Source of the DNA: JALSHZ01 sp964439815
GTDB taxonomy: Bacteria > Pseudomonadota > Gammaproteobacteria > UWMA-0217
Assembly: GCA_964439815.1 (NCBI GenBank)
Contig: CAYTPO010000159.1
Location: forward strand, 1 to 23,356
DNA length: 23,356 nt
Direction: 5' to 3'
Shown here: one piece after another, positions 8,805 through 16,060 of the stretch
Numbering within the stretch: the stretch's first letter is position 1
Layout of the letters: each line of letters begins with the position of its first letter
Made by a program: the position numbers and the translations under genes
The notes under the pieces: model-generated
What the model was told of the DNA's origin: nothing
Database searches by the model: none
The model's input: the letters and a program-made list of their open reading frames with translations, nothing else

Positions 8805-8822
8805 CCAAACCACCCGGTTTGG
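8805..8822. repeat. perfect 7-bp inverted repeat in the leader of the copper operon
   Basis: CCAAACC and GGTTTGG arms around a 4-base loop lie 17 bases upstream of the ATG of the Cys/His-rich gene. As RNA on the minus strand this would form a hairpin just before the ribosome-binding region. As DNA it could be an operator. It does not match the CueR or CusR box as I know them. Confidence 0.35.
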
Positions 8823-8984
8823 AAAACGGACCCAATATTCATTTCATCCGTTAGTAACAATCATTCCAGGGAAAACTTGAAGTTAACACTGGCTTATCAC
8901 AGAACTTGCCTATAAAATTCGGTCTAACTGACTGTTTATTAAATTATTTATGTCTCCCCTCATCCTACCCTCCAGAGATTGCCA

Positions 8985-9983
8985 ATGAAGCGCCAATGGT
9001 GGCTGCTGGCTGCAGCGCTTCCGCTCAGTCTGGCAATTCCGTTGATGATTGGCGGGCAGGCTGCTTTTTCCGAGCTGGGCAAGATATCACCCTGGATCAT
9101 CGTGACCGGTGTGACCATGATTTCCCTGGGATGGCTGGCCCAGGCCACCAAGCTCAAGTTCATCATGCAGGGCGTTGGCGAAGCCATCTCCCTGCGCAAG
9201 TCGGTTGCCACTGTACTTGCCTCGGAGTTCGCCTCCTCGGCCACACCAGCGGGTACCGGCGCTGCCATCACCGAAACCTACCTGTTGCACCGCCACGGCC
9301 TCAGTTCAGCCAAGGCGGCCTCGGTGTTTGCACTGGAACAGATCCTCGACCTCTTCTTCTTTGTCACCGTTCTGCTGGTGCTGGCGCTGGTGCTGCTAAC
9401 CGGCCCGGACGATTTCCATCTCGGCTTCCAGATCGCAACCATGGCCGTACTGCTGATTGGCGGCTTCAGTGGGCTATGGTTTTTTGCCCGCCACTACCGC
9501 CCGGTATTGTTGTGGACCGGCCATATCCTGGAGCGATTCAGGGTATCGGCCAGCCGACGAAAAAAGATCGCCCGCTGGGTGATCCGCTTTCGTCAGGGAC
9601 TTGGCCTGATTCTGGGATTCTCGCGCTGGCGGCTGTCCGCCATCTATATTCTTGCAGCATTTCACTGGCTGCTGCGCTACTCCGCGCTCTATCTGATCAT
9701 CGAAGCACTGGGCTTCCATGTTCCCTGGTCCTATCTGTTCTTTATCCAGATGTTCAGTCTGGGAATCGGCCAGATGACACTGATGCCCGGCGGCAGCGGC
9801 AGCGTGGAAATCGGTTTCAGTATCCTGCTGGCCCCCTGGCTCGGCGCAAGCTCCATTGGCGCGACCTTGATAGCCTGGCGATTCGTTACCTACTACTGGT
9901 ATTTCATCGTTGGTGGCCCGATTTTCCTCGCATTTGCCGGCAAGGCCTTGTGGAAACGCATCAACGTTCCAGCGACCAGCTGA
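8985..9983 (+). CDS. YbhN/MprF-type flippase-like polytopic membrane protein
   Basis: This 332-residue protein has about eight hydrophobic segments (for example 7-24, 36-52, 120-140, 150-168, 218-240, 250-265, 290-315). It carries the two paired Pro-Gly-Gly-like signatures of the lysylphosphatidylglycerol synthase transmembrane family (PF03706/UPF0104): SSATPAGTGAAITE at about 84-97 and LMPGGSGSVEIGF at about 266-278. In MprF this domain flips a lipid; stand-alone members such as YbhN and AglD are poorly defined. There is no C-terminal synthetase domain, so it is not a full MprF. I chose the ATG at 8985 over the TTG two codons upstream because the weak CAGAG ribosome-binding sequence is better spaced. 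It is divergent from the copper operon and has no evident operon partner. Confidence 0.8.
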   Translation: MKRQWWLLAAALPLSLAIPLMIGGQAAFSELGKISPWIIVTGVTMISLGWLAQATKLKFIMQGVGEAISLRKSVATVLASEFASSATPAGTGAAITETYLLHRHGLSSAKAASVFALEQILDLFFFVTVLLVLALVLLTGPDDFHLGFQIATMAVLLIGGFSGLWFFARHYRPVLLWTGHILERFRVSASRRKKIARWVIRFRQGLGLILGFSRWRLSAIYILAAFHWLLRYSALYLIIEALGFHVPWSYLFFIQMFSLGIGQMTLMPGGSGSVEIGFSILLAPWLGASSIGATLIAWRFVTYYWYFIVGGPIFLAFAGKALWKRINVPATS

Positions 9984-10300
9984 GACCTTTCTCCGCCTGG
10001 TGGTATATCAGAAGTCCACCTCACACATCACAAACAAAGACTTACAACCCAAACCTATAGTAACTAATTATTAAAATAGTGATAGAATCCTCATTATTAC
10101 CGCCACTATCTGTCCTAGAATCAGAAGTGTAAAAAACTGTCATCCCCTGCCATACCCGCTATTCCATTGCGGCGGCCGGGAATGAAGTTACAGGAGCGAG
10201 CCGTCCCGGGAAGCAGGTAGCAACACTGAGACCTGATTTCCCTGAAGAACGCCAATACTCAGCACCAGGGAAACGCTGCGATGACAAGGAACAGGCTGTA
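9984..10300. other. 317-base intergenic region, no gene seen
   Basis: This stretch separates the flippase-like gene from the BON-domain gene. The middle (about 10050-10135) is AT-rich and may hold a promoter for the downstream module, but no convincing -35/-10 pair was found. A weak GGTGG/CCACC inverted repeat spans 9999-10020. I see no intact or broken coding region. Confidence 0.5.
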
Positions 10301-10744
10301 ATGCGCTGGATACTGAAAATAACCGGTTATGCCCTGCTGGCTGCCGTTTTTGCACTCTGTCTGCGAACCGTTCCACCCCAGATCGAATCCGATCTGCTTG
10401 CCACAACGCAGGCAAGGCTCAAACAGCAGCAGTACAACTGGGCCATGGTCAGTATCGACGGGAGAGACCTTCTGCTCTCGGGATCACCACCCAATGACGA
10501 TGCAGCCCGCAAGGCCACCAACCTCGTCAGGAATATCGCCGGCGTGCGCAAGGTCGATACGGACTGGGTAGCCTCGATACCAGCCAGCGGGAGTAGTAAA
10601 ATTCATCCACCTGCGGCAACCGTCGACATCGCCACCATCAGCACGGTTGACAGATTGGCCACGCAAGACGACGAAATAACAACTTACGAAGATTTGATCA
10701 CCCTTCCCGTACAATCCGCCACCAACTACGAGATCACACAATAA
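10301..10744 (+). CDS. membrane-anchored BON-domain protein, short paralogue
   Basis: This 147-residue protein has a basic N-terminus (R2, K6) and one transmembrane segment at about 7-22, which places the rest in the periplasm. Residues about 26-93 (PPQIESDL...VSIDGRDLLLSG...GVRKVDTDW) form a BON-like unit that closely resembles residues 27-93 of the OmpA-type protein encoded at 16057-17181 (IESDL, DGRD and GVRxV are shared). Unlike that relative it stops after a low-complexity Thr/Asp-rich tail, with no second BON unit and no OmpA domain. BON domains are thought to bind membranes or lipids. Its stop overlaps the start of the coiled-coil gene by one base (TAATG), implying coupled translation. 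The ATG follows AAGGA/ACAGG. Function unknown; an envelope role is inferred. Confidence 0.75.
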   Translation: MRWILKITGYALLAAVFALCLRTVPPQIESDLLATTQARLKQQQYNWAMVSIDGRDLLLSGSPPNDDAARKATNLVRNIAGVRKVDTDWVASIPASGSSKIHPPAATVDIATISTVDRLATQDDEITTYEDLITLPVQSATNYEITQ

Positions 10745-11586
10745 TGCAATATTTGATGACCCAGATATTTGTCTTCCTGGCCGCAGCCACCGGAATCGGG
10801 TGGTTTATCGGACGCTTTACCGCAAGATCGCGGGAAAAGACCGCTATACGGGAATTGACGGAGTGGCAGGAGAAATACCACGCGCTCGAGCAATACCGAA
10901 ATCGTCTGAAAAAGGAAAATCATGGCCTGGCCAAAGCCTACCGCAAGCAGCTCAAGGAGCTGTCGGAATTCCGCATCAGACTGACGGGAATGCAGGCCAA
11001 GGCGCAGACACTCTCGCTGGAGCAGAGCATCAGCAAAACACGCTATACGGATATGAATGACGAAATTTCCCGACGTGATGCAATGATCGAGTCCTACCAG
11101 CAGAAACTGCGTGATGCCAGCAGCAAGATCCGCCAACTGCTGCAACGGGTCGCAACGCTTTCCGCCGCCAAGCGAGAGCTGGAGGCGGAGCTGGAAGAGA
11201 CATCCGGCGAACGCAATCTGCTCAATACGCAATTGATCGACCTGAGCAAGGAGACACAGGCAGCACGCAACAAGCTGCACCAGATTGCCAGCGAACGCGA
11301 CTCCCTCTCTACCGAAATCAACACACTGGATTCGGAAAAACATCAGTATCAGGATCGCGTCGATCTGCTGGTCGGCGAACAGGAATCCCTGATGAGCAAG
11401 GTGGCCAACCTCAAGAAACAGAAAGAGGAGTATGAAAAACGCGTCGATGACCTGCGCCACAGCATGGAAGATCTGACCACCCAGATCATCGATATCCGAA
11501 CCGAGCGGGACGATTATCTGGAACGTTTGAAAACCATTTCCGGCGTTGTCGATACCGTTCTGGAGGACGCCAAGGGGGCTGCATAA
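10744..11586 (+). CDS. membrane-anchored long coiled-coil protein (module A)
   Basis: This 280-residue protein starts with one transmembrane segment (about 5-22, ending IGWFIGRF) followed by Arg/Lys residues. By the positive-inside rule the rest probably faces the cytoplasm. Residues about 35-260 are an almost continuous charged coiled coil rich in Glu, Lys, Leu, Arg and Gln. Near the end, residues 242-252 read EDLTTQIIDIR followed by xERD, identical to the end of the coiled-coil protein encoded at 15164-16060. The GWxxGR membrane end is also shared. Translation is coupled to the BON gene through TAATG. Coiled-coil regions can give misleading similarity to SMC or myosin proteins, so no function is assigned. 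A scaffold or adaptor partner for the BON protein is inferred. Confidence 0.78.
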   Translation: MQYLMTQIFVFLAAATGIGWFIGRFTARSREKTAIRELTEWQEKYHALEQYRNRLKKENHGLAKAYRKQLKELSEFRIRLTGMQAKAQTLSLEQSISKTRYTDMNDEISRRDAMIESYQQKLRDASSKIRQLLQRVATLSAAKRELEAELEETSGERNLLNTQLIDLSKETQAARNKLHQIASERDSLSTEINTLDSEKHQYQDRVDLLVGEQESLMSKVANLKKQKEEYEKRVDDLRHSMEDLTTQIIDIRTERDDYLERLKTISGVVDTVLEDAKGAA

Positions 11587-11647
11587 AAGCCTGAATTACG
11601 GTAAGCTTGGATGACCCGCCCAAGGACACCAACTCAGGATTATCATC

Positions 11648-12094
11648 ATGCCCAAGCCAGCTTCCAACAGCCTTGTTGCAATCACCAGACTGATCGCGGC
11701 GCTCTCCATTATTGTCGTTACCAATGGCTGTGCAACACAGCAGAAATTATTTGGCAAACCTTCCAGCGACTGGCAGCAGGCTTATCAATCAAATGCTGCA
11801 TCCGAAGCCGAGGAAAGCAGTGCAGACAAGGCCACGACGCCCCCCATCACCAACCTGAATACTGCCTATTATCTGCAGCCGGTAGCCTATTCATCCAGAG
11901 ACAACGCCGAGCGTCAGCTGAAAAAAATAAAAACGTCAATCAAGCATCCGGTCATGATTTTCGAAGAGGAAGACAACGGTACCCTGTTTTACAAGATTCA
12001 GATCGGCCCCTTCCCTTCTCTGCAGGCCGCTGCTGCAGCCGAACGCGATGTGCTTGCTGCCGGGTTTGAAAAGGTTCGCTACGTCAGGCGTTAG
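11648..12094 (+). CDS. SPOR-domain probable lipoprotein
   Basis: This 148-residue protein has a hydrophobic signal (about 8-26) ending VVTNGC, a non-ideal lipobox with Cys28 as the likely lipidated residue. A polar linker at 30-68 leads to a SPOR-like domain at about 72-147 (YYLQPVAYSSRDNAERQLKKI...FYKIQIGPFPSLQAAAAAERDVLAAGFEKVRYV). This shows the beta-alpha-beta pattern with the characteristic YxIQIGPF. SPOR domains bind peptidoglycan strands lacking stem peptides, often at the division septum. It lies 61 bases after the coiled-coil gene on the same strand, so it probably belongs to that transcript. The ATG follows CAGGA. The target in the cell wall is inferred from the family only. Confidence 0.82.
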   Translation: MPKPASNSLVAITRLIAALSIIVVTNGCATQQKLFGKPSSDWQQAYQSNAASEAEESSADKATTPPITNLNTAYYLQPVAYSSRDNAERQLKKIKTSIKHPVMIFEEEDNGTLFYKIQIGPFPSLQAAAAAERDVLAAGFEKVRYVRR

Positions 12095-12152
12095 AATTCT
12101 CGCGCCAGACACCTCGGTCAAGCCTCGGATTCAGATCGTATTCGGGAGCTTT

Positions 12153-12644
12153 TCAATTCTTGATCGGGTTAATATCCCGGGCAAGCACAATGGCATCCTC
12201 CTTGCCGTCGTGATCCCTGTAGTAGCGTTTGCGCTCGCCTATTTCATCAAACCCGAAATTTTCGTACATCAATAATGCACGGCGGTTTGATTTTCTCACC
12301 TCCAGATAAATCCGGTTTGCTCCCAGAATTCTCGACGCTGTCAGCAATGCGCTGAACAGCTTTTTGCCAATACCACGTCGCTGATAGTCCGGATCGACAC
12401 AAATATTGAGAATATGTGATTCCCCGGCTGCGACCGAAATAATGCCGTAGCCGACTATTTTCTGCTGCTGCAATGCCACCCAGGCCGGGTAGCCTGCCTT
12501 GAGACATTCACGAAAAATCCCCATCGTCCATGGGAACTCGTAAGCCCTGATTTCAATGGCATGGACCGTCGTCAAATCACCGGCTTCCATCAACCTGATC
12601 GAGTCCGGCATTTTTACGGGAATGTCAGTCTTGTCGTAGTGCAT
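12153..12644 (-). CDS. rimI: ribosomal-protein-alanine N-acetyltransferase RimI (GNAT)
   Basis: This 163-residue protein is a GNAT acetyltransferase; RimI acetylates the N-terminal alanine of ribosomal protein S18. The acetyl-CoA-binding loop is QRRGIG at 88-93, after LNICVDPDY. The family block LEVRKSNRRALLMYENFGF (about 114-132) holds a Glu (115) and Tyr (127) that correspond in position to the catalytic residues reported for RimI, and is followed by GERKRYY. Length is slightly above the usual 148-160 because of an N-terminal extension. No clear ribosome-binding site precedes the ATG, and M12 is an alternative start. It lies 30 bases after the uracil-DNA glycosylase gene, the last gene of the leuA operon. 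Its end converges on the SPOR gene. Another N-acetyltransferase specificity cannot be excluded. Confidence 0.88.
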   Translation of the reverse strand: MHYDKTDIPVKMPDSIRLMEAGDLTTVHAIEIRAYEFPWTMGIFRECLKAGYPAWVALQQQKIVGYGIISVAAGESHILNICVDPDYQRRGIGKKLFSALLTASRILGANRIYLEVRKSNRRALLMYENFGFDEIGERKRYYRDHDGKEDAIVLARDINPIKN

Positions 12645-12674
12645 GAAATTGACAGCAGATTCTTGGCAAGCCGA

Positions 12675-13397
12675 TTACGCAGTTGGAGAGAAATGCTTCA
12701 ATGCCAGTTTCAGGTCTTGCCAGGTTTTTGCTTTTTCACCCGGACGCCGCAGCAGATAGGCTGGATGATAGGTGACAACAACCGGGATTTTCCCGCTGCC
12801 ATAATGATAGACCGTACCTCGTATCTTGCCGATGGGCTGATCTGTCTGCAACAGGGTCTGCGCCGCGACACGCCCCACGATCAGAATCAATCGCGGCTCG
12901 ATCAATGCAATCTGCCGCTGCAGGTAGCCCAGACAGGCGGCAATTTCATCGGCGGCTGGATCACGGTTTCCAGGAGGACGACACTTGATGACATTGGCGA
13001 TATAAACGGTATCACGCCCCAGCCCCACCGAGGCGAGGATATTGTTCAGCAATATTCCTGCCCGCCCGACAAAGGGTTCGCCCTGCAGATCTTCCTGCTC
13101 GCCAGGTGCTTCACCAATGATCATCCACTCCGCACGCCTGTTACCGGTTCCCACCACCGCCCGTGTGCGTTGCTCATGCAGCTTGCAGGCCGTGCACGTC
13201 TGAATGGCCTGGGTGAGCGCCTCCCAATCCATCTTTTCCACGGCAATCATTGGCTGCTGCGCGGCTCCGCTGTCAGCTTCCGGCGGCGGCGCTGCCGGCG
13301 GCGCTACCTCATCCTCTATGACGACATCATGCCGCCCCACCCAGCGCTGAATGCCCATGGCCGCAAGATGAGACCGTTGCCGGGAACTCAGGGTCAT
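12675..13397 (-). CDS. family-4 (iron-sulfur) uracil-DNA glycosylase
   Basis: This 240-residue enzyme removes uracil from DNA in base-excision repair. Four cysteines match the 4Fe-4S pattern of thermophile family-4 UDGs: C68 and C71 (CTACK), then C139 (IKCRPPGNRDP) and C155, the last two 16 residues apart as in that family. Motif A is GEAPGEQED (95-103) and motif B is HPAYLLR (211-217). The N-terminal 50 residues (an LAAMGIQRW segment plus an Ala/Pro-rich linker) precede the catalytic core and are common in gammaproteobacterial members. Its ATG overlaps the leuA stop by 4 bases (ATGA), so the two are coupled. Some relatives were once annotated as phage SPO1 DNA-polymerase-related proteins. 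Confidence 0.9.
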   Translation of the reverse strand: MTLSSRQRSHLAAMGIQRWVGRHDVVIEDEVAPPAAPPPEADSGAAQQPMIAVEKMDWEALTQAIQTCTACKLHEQRTRAVVGTGNRRAEWMIIGEAPGEQEDLQGEPFVGRAGILLNNILASVGLGRDTVYIANVIKCRPPGNRDPAADEIAACLGYLQRQIALIEPRLILIVGRVAAQTLLQTDQPIGKIRGTVYHYGSGKIPVVVTYHPAYLLRRPGEKAKTWQDLKLALKHFSPTA

Positions 13398-14935
13398 ACG
13401 CTACCGTGCTGAGGGTGGGCCGGCATGCGAGCCGAACCAAGCTTGTTCAATGCATTGAGATAGGCCTTGGCCGAGGCAATGACAATATCGGTATCCGCTC
13501 CCTGCCCGTTCACGATGCGGCCATCCTTTTCCAGCCGCACGGTTACCTCGCCCTGGGCATCGGTGCCACTGGTGATATTGTTGACCGAGTACAACTTGAG
13601 GCAGCTCTCACTGCCGACGATCTCCTCGATGGCCTTGAATGTGGCGTCGACAGGGCCACCACCAATCGCCTCGCTCGAATGTTCCTCACCGGCAACATTG
13701 AGCGTCACCCGCGCCAGGGGTTTTTCGCCAGTCTCCGAGGTGACACTCAGATAGACGAGCTTGTAGATTTCCTCGTTGTCACTACCGGCGCTGACAAGCG
13801 CCTGCAGATCCTCATCGTAGATATCATGCTTGCGATCGGCCAATGCCTTGAAACGGATAAAGGCCTCGTTAAGTGCCTCTTCCGATTCGAATTCGATACC
13901 GAGCTCCTTGAGCCGGGTACGCAGCGCATTGCGGCCGGAGTGCTTGCCCAGAACGATATGGTTCTCGGTCCAGCCCACATCCTGCGCGCGCATGATCTCG
14001 TAAGTCTCGCGGGATTTGAGGACACCGTCCTGATGGATGCCCGACTCGTGGGCAAAGGCATTGGCACCGACAATCGCCTTGTTGGGTTGCACCGGGAAGC
14101 CGGTAATACTCGACACCATGCGGGAGCAGGTAATGATCTGGGTGGTATCGAGGCGGGAATCGCAGGTAAAGACATCCTGCCGCGTCCGCACCGCCATCAC
14201 GACCTCTTCCAGCGCCGCATTGCCGGCACGCTCTCCCAGGCCATTGATCGTACACTCCACCTGTCTGGCACCATTGCGTACCGCGGCCAGGGAATTGGCC
14301 ACGGCAAGCCCCAGGTCATTATGGCAATGCACGGAAAATATCGCCTTGTCCGCATTGGGAATGCGATCGATCAGCTCGTGAATGAGCTGGCCAAACTGAT
14401 GAGGAATATTATAGCCCACCGTATCGGGAATATTGATGGTCGTGGCACCGGCGTCGATCACCTTCTCGATTACCCGGCACAGGAAATCGACTTCAGAGCG
14501 ACCGGCATCTTCCGGGGAGAATTCCACATTGTCGGTAAACTGGCGCGCCTTGCGGACAGCCTTCACTGCGTTTTCGACAACCTCATCGGGGGTCATGCGC
14601 AGCTTTTCCCGCATATGAATCGGCGAGGTCGCCAGAAAGGTATGAATGCGCCCGGAATTGGCCGGTTTCAAAGCCTCGCCGGCGCGCTCGATATCCTTGT
14701 CGAGCGCCCTGGCCAAACCGCAGACTGTGCTGTCCTTGACTGCGCTGGCGACCGCCTTTACAGCTTCAAAATCACCGACGCTGGCAATCGGGAACCCGGC
14801 CTCGATGATATCCACCCGCATCTTCTCCAGAGCCTTGGCAATGCGGACTTTTTCATCCCGGGTCATGGAGGCACCGGGACTCTGCTCACCATCGCGCAGC
14901 GTGGTATCAAAAATTATCAGTTGTTCTTTGCTCAT
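13394..14935 (-). CDS. leuA: 2-isopropylmalate synthase
   Basis: This 513-residue enzyme condenses acetyl-CoA with 2-oxoisovalerate, the first committed step of leucine synthesis. The N-terminal TIM barrel begins IIFDTTLRDGEQSPGASM. The predicted metal ligands are D15, H203 and H205 (in HCHND), and N239 (in GERAGNAALEE). These match the known D, HxH and N set with one residue offset from E. coli. The C-terminal part (about 390-513) is the regulatory LeuA dimer domain that senses leucine (for example VTSETGEKPLARVTLNV and IGGGPVDATFKAIEEIVG). I chose the ATG at 14935 over the GTG three codons upstream because it gives the usual MSKEQLIIFD start and sits 23 bases from the predicted transcription start. 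No leucine-rich leader peptide or attenuator is visible. It is the first gene of an operon with udg and rimI; leuBCD are not in the window. Confidence 0.95.
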   Translation of the reverse strand: MSKEQLIIFDTTLRDGEQSPGASMTRDEKVRIAKALEKMRVDIIEAGFPIASVGDFEAVKAVASAVKDSTVCGLARALDKDIERAGEALKPANSGRIHTFLATSPIHMREKLRMTPDEVVENAVKAVRKARQFTDNVEFSPEDAGRSEVDFLCRVIEKVIDAGATTINIPDTVGYNIPHQFGQLIHELIDRIPNADKAIFSVHCHNDLGLAVANSLAAVRNGARQVECTINGLGERAGNAALEEVVMAVRTRQDVFTCDSRLDTTQIITCSRMVSSITGFPVQPNKAIVGANAFAHESGIHQDGVLKSRETYEIMRAQDVGWTENHIVLGKHSGRNALRTRLKELGIEFESEEALNEAFIRFKALADRKHDIYDEDLQALVSAGSDNEEIYKLVYLSVTSETGEKPLARVTLNVAGEEHSSEAIGGGPVDATFKAIEEIVGSESCLKLYSVNNITSGTDAQGEVTVRLEKDGRIVNGQGADTDIVIASAKAYLNALNKLGSARMPAHPQHGSV

Positions 14936-14964
14936 CAAGGGCACTCAAGGCGGGTTTGCGTTGG

Positions 14965-14993
14965 AATATAACCCTGCATGGTGCCTTTGCCAA
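14965..14993 (-). promoter_or_regulatory. sigma70-type promoter of leuA-udg-rimI
   Basis: On the minus strand, TTGGCA (14993-14988) and TATATT (14970-14965) are separated by exactly 17 bases, each matching five of six consensus positions. Transcription would start near 14958, about 23 bases before the leuA ATG. The short leader leaves no room for a classical attenuator. Confidence 0.65.
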
Positions 14994-15163
14994 GTATCGC
15001 CAAGGGCGCTGCCGTCTGAGCTTATGTGGTTCGGGGCTCATCAGCCATCACTGCCAGCAGATCCACAGGAACAAACCCCCGTTGCCGAATTACGGCCAGC
15101 CTGCTGGACAATGGTGGCAATTCATCCCTGTAGAGGTCGGTGCTCCATCCTTACCCGGGCCTG

Positions 15164-16060
15164 TCAGCCCTGCTTGCCCTCTGACGGGTCAAACTTCTGT
15201 GCAATCGATGCAATGGAGCGAAGAGTTCCCGACAACCCGTCACGCTCATTCCTGATATCAATGATCTGGGTCGTCAAATCTTCGATATCGCCATTGATGA
15301 CCGACAGTTGATGCTTATGCTCTTCGTTCTCCCTCTCCAGCAACGCAAATTTCTCTTTCAGGCGGGTATGCTCGCCCAACAGCTGATGCTTGCCCGCAAT
15401 TTCCGACTCATGCAGTTTTTCCAGCGAGGTGAATCGGGCAAGCAGCTCTCGCTGCTCCGCCAGCAGAGCATCCCGACGTTCCGATATCGCCAAATTATCC
15501 TTGCGCAGTGAATCATTGTCGCTGATCAGCTTTTCATTTTGCGATTTCAGCCGTTTGACCTGCTCATCATTCAGCCGGCCATCATGCTGCAATCTGGCAA
15601 TATCGGCCTTGAGCGCCTCATTCTGTGCATCGATTTCGGAAAACTTTTCTGCCAGCTGGCTTTTTTCCTTCTCCAGCGCCTTTTTCTGCCGCGACTGCTC
15701 ATGCTTTTCATTCTGTATGGCATCACGCTCATCCCTGGCCGCCGACTTGATCTCCCGAAGTTGGCTGGACAACTCATTCCGCTCCGACTCCATGGAGGCC
15801 AGAATATCCTCGAGCCGGGAAATCTCGCTCTTCTGCTTGGTGACGACTTGCAGACGCCGTGCCTTGTCCGCCCGCAACTCCTTGAACTCCGCCTCGGTAC
15901 GTTGATGATAGTCCGCCAGCTCACGATTGGTCTCATGCAACGAATCCAGTTCATCGACCATCGAATTGTATTTGATCCGACTGCTGATCCGGCCGACCAG
16001 CCAGCCAATCAGGGCCGCCAGCAGCATGCAGAGTGCGATTTGTCCAATCAGATAAGTCAT
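15164..16060 (-). CDS. membrane-anchored long coiled-coil protein (module B)
   Basis: This 298-residue protein opens with an uncharged N-terminus and one transmembrane segment (about 4-24, ending LIGWLVGRI), then basic residues, which predicts a cytoplasmic coiled coil. Residues about 35-265 are a long charged coiled coil. Residues 260-270 are EDLTTQIIDIR followed by NERD, the same ending as module A. The ATG overlaps the stop of the BON-OmpA gene (ATGA), so translation is coupled. It resembles the product of 10744-11586 at both ends and in order relative to a BON gene, which points to an old duplication of the two-gene unit. No enzymatic motif is seen. A cytoplasmic scaffold for the envelope protein is inferred. 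Confidence 0.8.
   Translation of the reverse strand: MTYLIGQIALCMLLAALIGWLVGRISSRIKYNSMVDELDSLHETNRELADYHQRTEAEFKELRADKARRLQVVTKQKSEISRLEDILASMESERNELSSQLREIKSAARDERDAIQNEKHEQSRQKKALEKEKSQLAEKFSEIDAQNEALKADIARLQHDGRLNDEQVKRLKSQNEKLISDNDSLRKDNLAISERRDALLAEQRELLARFTSLEKLHESEIAGKHQLLGEHTRLKEKFALLERENEEHKHQLSVINGDIEDLTTQIIDIRNERDGLSGTLRSIASIAQKFDPSEGKQG

Noticed and set aside
8850..8900. Possible CueR-type copper operator upstream of the cus operon
   Set aside because: The CTTCAAG...TGGAATG stretch on the minus strand only loosely resembles the dyad, and the -35/-10 spacing does not fit a MerR-type promoter.
8906..10060. 384-residue plus-strand ORF overlapping the flippase-like gene
   Set aside because: It is in another frame over a protein with clear transmembrane segments and family motifs; its own product is Arg/Pro/Ser/His-rich and shadow-like.
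13406..14971. 521-residue plus-strand ORF
   Set aside because: It is antisense to leuA, whose catalytic motifs are intact; its length reflects codon bias in the opposite strand.
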